Of a stretch of 64,000 nt of DNA, positions 62,061 through 64,000 are shown piece by piece. Under the pieces are notes generated by a model, which saw nothing but the letters and a program-made list of their open reading frames with translations, made no database searches and had not been told where the DNA came from. The stretch comes from Paenibacillus sp. FSL R5-0912 (GTDB lineage: Bacteria > Bacillota > Bacilli > Paenibacillales > Paenibacillaceae). Position 1 is the stretch's first letter, and the number at the start of each line of letters is the position of its first letter. A program made the position numbers and the translations under genes. The stretch is taken from NCBI RefSeq assembly GCF_000758605.1, contig NZ_CP009282.1:1054001-1118000 (forward strand), in the 5' to 3' direction.

Positions 62061-62762
62061 TTGATTACAGTATATCCTGCAGAGTCTGCACACCGGTTCG
62101 ATCACGGCTGGCTGAAGGGCAGTCATGTCTTCTCGTTTGGCGATTTCTATGATCCTGACAATACAGCCTTCGGCCCGATGCGGGTCTGCAACGACGATAC
62201 CATCTCTCCGGGAAGAGGTTTTGGTGCCCACCCGCACAGTGATATGGAGATCGTCTCCATTGTGCTGTCCGGCGTGCTGCGCCATGAGGATAACCTGGGC
62301 AATGTGGCGGAGACTTCTTTTGGCGGCATTCAGCGGATGTCAGCCGGAACGGGAGCCATTCATACGGAGCATAACCCTTCTGACAGCGAGCCGGTGCGGC
62401 TGCTGCAGCTGTGGTTCATGCCGAGTACCCGGGGAACGGCCCCTTCCTATGCGACAGGCCGCTTCGATCCGGCGAAGCTGGATGGAAGACTGCTTCCGGT
62501 AGTGGCAGCTGAAGCTTCGCCGGAGGTCGCCGGCATTGCCCAGGATATGACCATTTATCTGGGCAGAGCGCAGGCTGGCGGATTGCTTGATTTCCGGCAG
62601 GAGCCGGGCCGGCGGATCTTCATCTACTTAATCGGAGGACAAATTACGCTGAACGGGGAAGCTGTGCTGAAGCCGGGGGATTCTGCCCGGATTGAAGGGG
62701 TGAGCCATTTGGAGCTGCAGGCAGACGAGGATATGCTTGTCATGCTGATTGATCTGCCTTAA
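62061..62762 (+). CDS. pirin family protein, YhhW-like
   Basis: A 233-residue bicupin. The metal site of the first cupin is complete: His57 and His59 (FGAHPHSDME), His101 and Glu103 (GAIHTEHN). Pirins of the YhhW type show quercetin 2,3-dioxygenase activity in vitro; physiological role is uncertain. TTG start at 62061 follows AGGAGGAGA. It is probably co-transcribed with the next gene (38 bases). Confidence 0.92.
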   Translation: MITVYPAESAHRFDHGWLKGSHVFSFGDFYDPDNTAFGPMRVCNDDTISPGRGFGAHPHSDMEIVSIVLSGVLRHEDNLGNVAETSFGGIQRMSAGTGAIHTEHNPSDSEPVRLLQLWFMPSTRGTAPSYATGRFDPAKLDGRLLPVVAAEASPEVAGIAQDMTIYLGRAQAGGLLDFRQEPGRRIFIYLIGGQITLNGEAVLKPGDSARIEGVSHLELQADEDMLVMLIDLP

Positions 62763-62799
62763 ATAAGGCTTAAACCTAAATGTGGAGGAGGAATCCTTG

Positions 62800-63129
62800 A
62801 TGGCAGAGCAGGAAAGAGTACTGGTAAAGCATTCCGTAACAGGGCGTATGCTGATCAGCAGTACAGAGGGCATAGGCTATACCTTTGATGAGCAGGGCGG
62901 GCTAACCGTGATTACCCTAACCGGAGTTCCGGCCGACAAGGGTGCGGCAGTTGCTGAACTCAAGGCTGAGCTGAATGTATTCCGTTTCGAGGAACCGGCT
63001 GGCGGGCCGGTGATTAAGCACTGGTATTATGTAGGTGAGCATCCTGTAGTATATGATGCGGCCACGGGCCGTCTGACGATAGCTGTGCAATCCGAGATCG
63101 AATACCGGCCGGACCAATACTGGGAATAG
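62800..63129 (+). CDS. small protein of unknown function
   Basis: A 109-residue soluble protein with several strands (RVLVKHSVTGRMLISS; GGLTVITLTGVP; TGRLTIAVQSEIEY) and no recognised motif. ATG at 62800 has GGAGGAGG upstream and is preferred over 62782. It lies between pirin and leucine dehydrogenase. Confidence 0.7.
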   Translation: MAEQERVLVKHSVTGRMLISSTEGIGYTFDEQGGLTVITLTGVPADKGAAVAELKAELNVFRFEEPAGGPVIKHWYYVGEHPVVYDAATGRLTIAVQSEIEYRPDQYWE

Positions 63130-63137
63130 AGCTGCAA

Positions 63138-63183
63138 AGACATCAATCTGACTCTCTAACGCTTCGCGTGAGGTTGATGTCTG
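63138..63183 (+). terminator. hairpin after the small gene
   Basis: AGACATCAA/TTGATGTCT 9-bp stem; the T-run is weak (GTTGCTTG). Confidence 0.5.
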
Positions 63184-63302
63184 TTGCTTGCTGGATTTTG
63201 CTGAAAAAAGCTGAAAATGGGACAAAAGATATTGACAACATGTCCTGAAAGGTCTAGCTTTGTTATGAAACGTAACATGTAGATAAAGTGGAGATAGGAG
63301 AA

Positions 63303-64000
63303 ATGAATCTAATGGAATTGTTTGCGGCAATGGAGCGGGACGACTACGAGGAAGTGCTGTTTTGTCAGGATAAGGCCTCAGGCTTGAAGGCAATCATTGC
63401 TATTCATGACACAACACTGGGTCCCGCACTGGGTGGAACGAGAATGTGGACCTATGCTACAGAGGAAGAGGCGGTTGTGGACGCGCTTCGGCTGGCCAAA
63501 GGCATGACGTATAAGAATGCGGTTGCCGGGCTGAATCTGGGTGGCGGCAAGACGGTCATTCTCGGGGATCCCAAAAAAGATAAAAATGAGGCGATGTTCC
63601 GCGCCTTCGGCAGATACATACAGGGCTTGAACGGCCGTTATATTACAGCCGAGGATGTAGGCACTACGGAAGAGGATATGGACATCATCCATCAGGAGAC
63701 GGATTTCGTCACCGGGATCTCCGCTACCTACGGTTCATCCGGCAATCCTTCACCGGCTACAGCTTTTGGGGTATATCAGGGCATGAAGGCAGCGGCGAAG
63801 GCTGCATTCGGCAGTGATTCACTGACAGGCAGAACCGTCGCCGTGCAGGGTGTCGGCAATGTATCCTTCACACTGTGCAAATATCTTCACGAAGAAGGCG
63901 CCCGCCTGATCGTCACAGATATCAATAAAGAGGCTGTCAGCCGTGCAGTAGAGGCTTATGGTGCTACAGCGGTGGATCCGGACGAGATTATTAAGGCAGA
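63303..64000 (+). CDS. leucine (Glu/Leu/Phe/Val) dehydrogenase, cut by window end
   Basis: The first 232 residues of an NAD-dependent branched-chain amino acid dehydrogenase. [11 protein letters not shown] binds substrate, GGGKTVI carries a catalytic Lys, [13 protein letters not shown] precedes it, TAEDVGTT follows, and [20 protein letters not shown] opens the NAD Rossmann fold (GxGxxx variant GVGNVS). The text is closest to leucine dehydrogenase, which deaminates Leu, Ile and Val to feed branched-chain fatty acid synthesis. GGAGATAGGAG precedes the ATG at 63303; 63312 is an alternative start. In related genomes it sits with other branched-chain degradation genes, not visible here. Confidence 0.92.
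   Translation, partial: MNLMELFAAMERDDYEEVLFCQDKASGLKAIIAIHDTTLGPALGGTRMWTYATEEEAVVDALRLAKGMTYKNAVAGLNLGGGKTVILGDPKKDKNEAMFRAFGRYIQGLNGRYITAEDVGTTEEDMDIIHQETDFVTGISATYGSSGNPSPATAFGVYQGMKAAAKAAFGSDSLTGRTVAVQGVGNVSFTLCKYLHEEGARLIVTDINKEAVSRAVEAYGATAVDPDEIIKA

Noticed and set aside
1..64000. tRNA or rRNA genes
   Set aside because: No cloverleaf with GGTTCRA-type T-arm or rRNA-like conserved sequence was recognised; a covariance search would be needed to exclude them fully.

Overview
The window looks like the chromosome of a Paenibacillus-type member of the Bacillota. The evidence is strong AGGAGG-like ribosome sites with some GTG/TTG starts, an S-layer-homology surface protein, several exported proteins with copper-amine-oxidase-like stalk domains, qoxABCD, TagO- and TagA-like wall enzymes, and compact hairpin/T-run terminators. 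The genus is inferred from protein style and not from a database search. No rRNA, tRNA, CRISPR array or intact insertion sequence was seen.

Layout. 1-5 kb: end of an oxidoreductase, a small membrane protein, an ADP-ribosylglycohydrolase, then a two-gene minus-strand unit made of an ArsR-type winged helix fused to a GyrB-type GHKL domain and a methyltransferase. 5.2-10.2 kb: an SsuABC-like ABC importer, an isochorismatase/RutB-like amidohydrolase and a 14-TM MFS pump in one direction. 10.4-12.4 kb: TagA-like glycosyltransferase and an AroB-like cyclase. 12.5-30.8 kb: the most unusual region, a divergent multi-operon locus. To the left lie a 50-aa membrane protein, a zinc-ribbon membrane protein and a TPR/propeller-like membrane protein. 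To the right lie a vWA protein, a 1129-aa tubulin-like GTPase, an 807-aa protein that seems to be its degenerate paralogue, a second membrane vWA protein, a beta-rich protein, a TRAFAC-type GTPase and a GAP1-N2-type protein with a membrane anchor. This resembles the NTP-dependent signalling or conflict systems predicted by comparative genomics; its function is unknown.

31.2-39.1 kb: a cobalamin riboswitch followed by a surface protein built like intrinsic factor/transcobalamin (alpha/alpha-barrel plus DUF4430 plus SLH), then a DUF4430 lipoprotein and a complete ECF transporter (EcfT, fused EcfA-EcfA', S component). Together these suggest vitamin B12 capture and uptake. 39-51.8 kb: chemoreceptor, propeller lipoprotein, qoxABCD, a polysaccharide deacetylase, a TetR/MFS pair with readable operators, and agmatine deiminase. 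51.8-53.9 kb: an island of decay holding the tail of a group II intron reverse transcriptase, an orphan ABC-2 permease, a zinc-finger protein, AT-rich DNA with transposon-end-like repeats and a gene fragment. 54-64 kb: housekeeping and stress genes (Mug, TagO-like, HAD phosphatase, hydroquinone dioxygenase, AAC(3), manganese pyrophosphatase, pirin, leucine dehydrogenase) and a deletion scar joining an Rrf2 regulator to a nitroreductase.

The intergenic gaps hold an unexplained repeat class: four quasi-palindromic sites of about 24 bp, spaced about 50, 60 and 51 bp apart. It occurs four times with one core sequence and once with an unrelated core but the same geometry.
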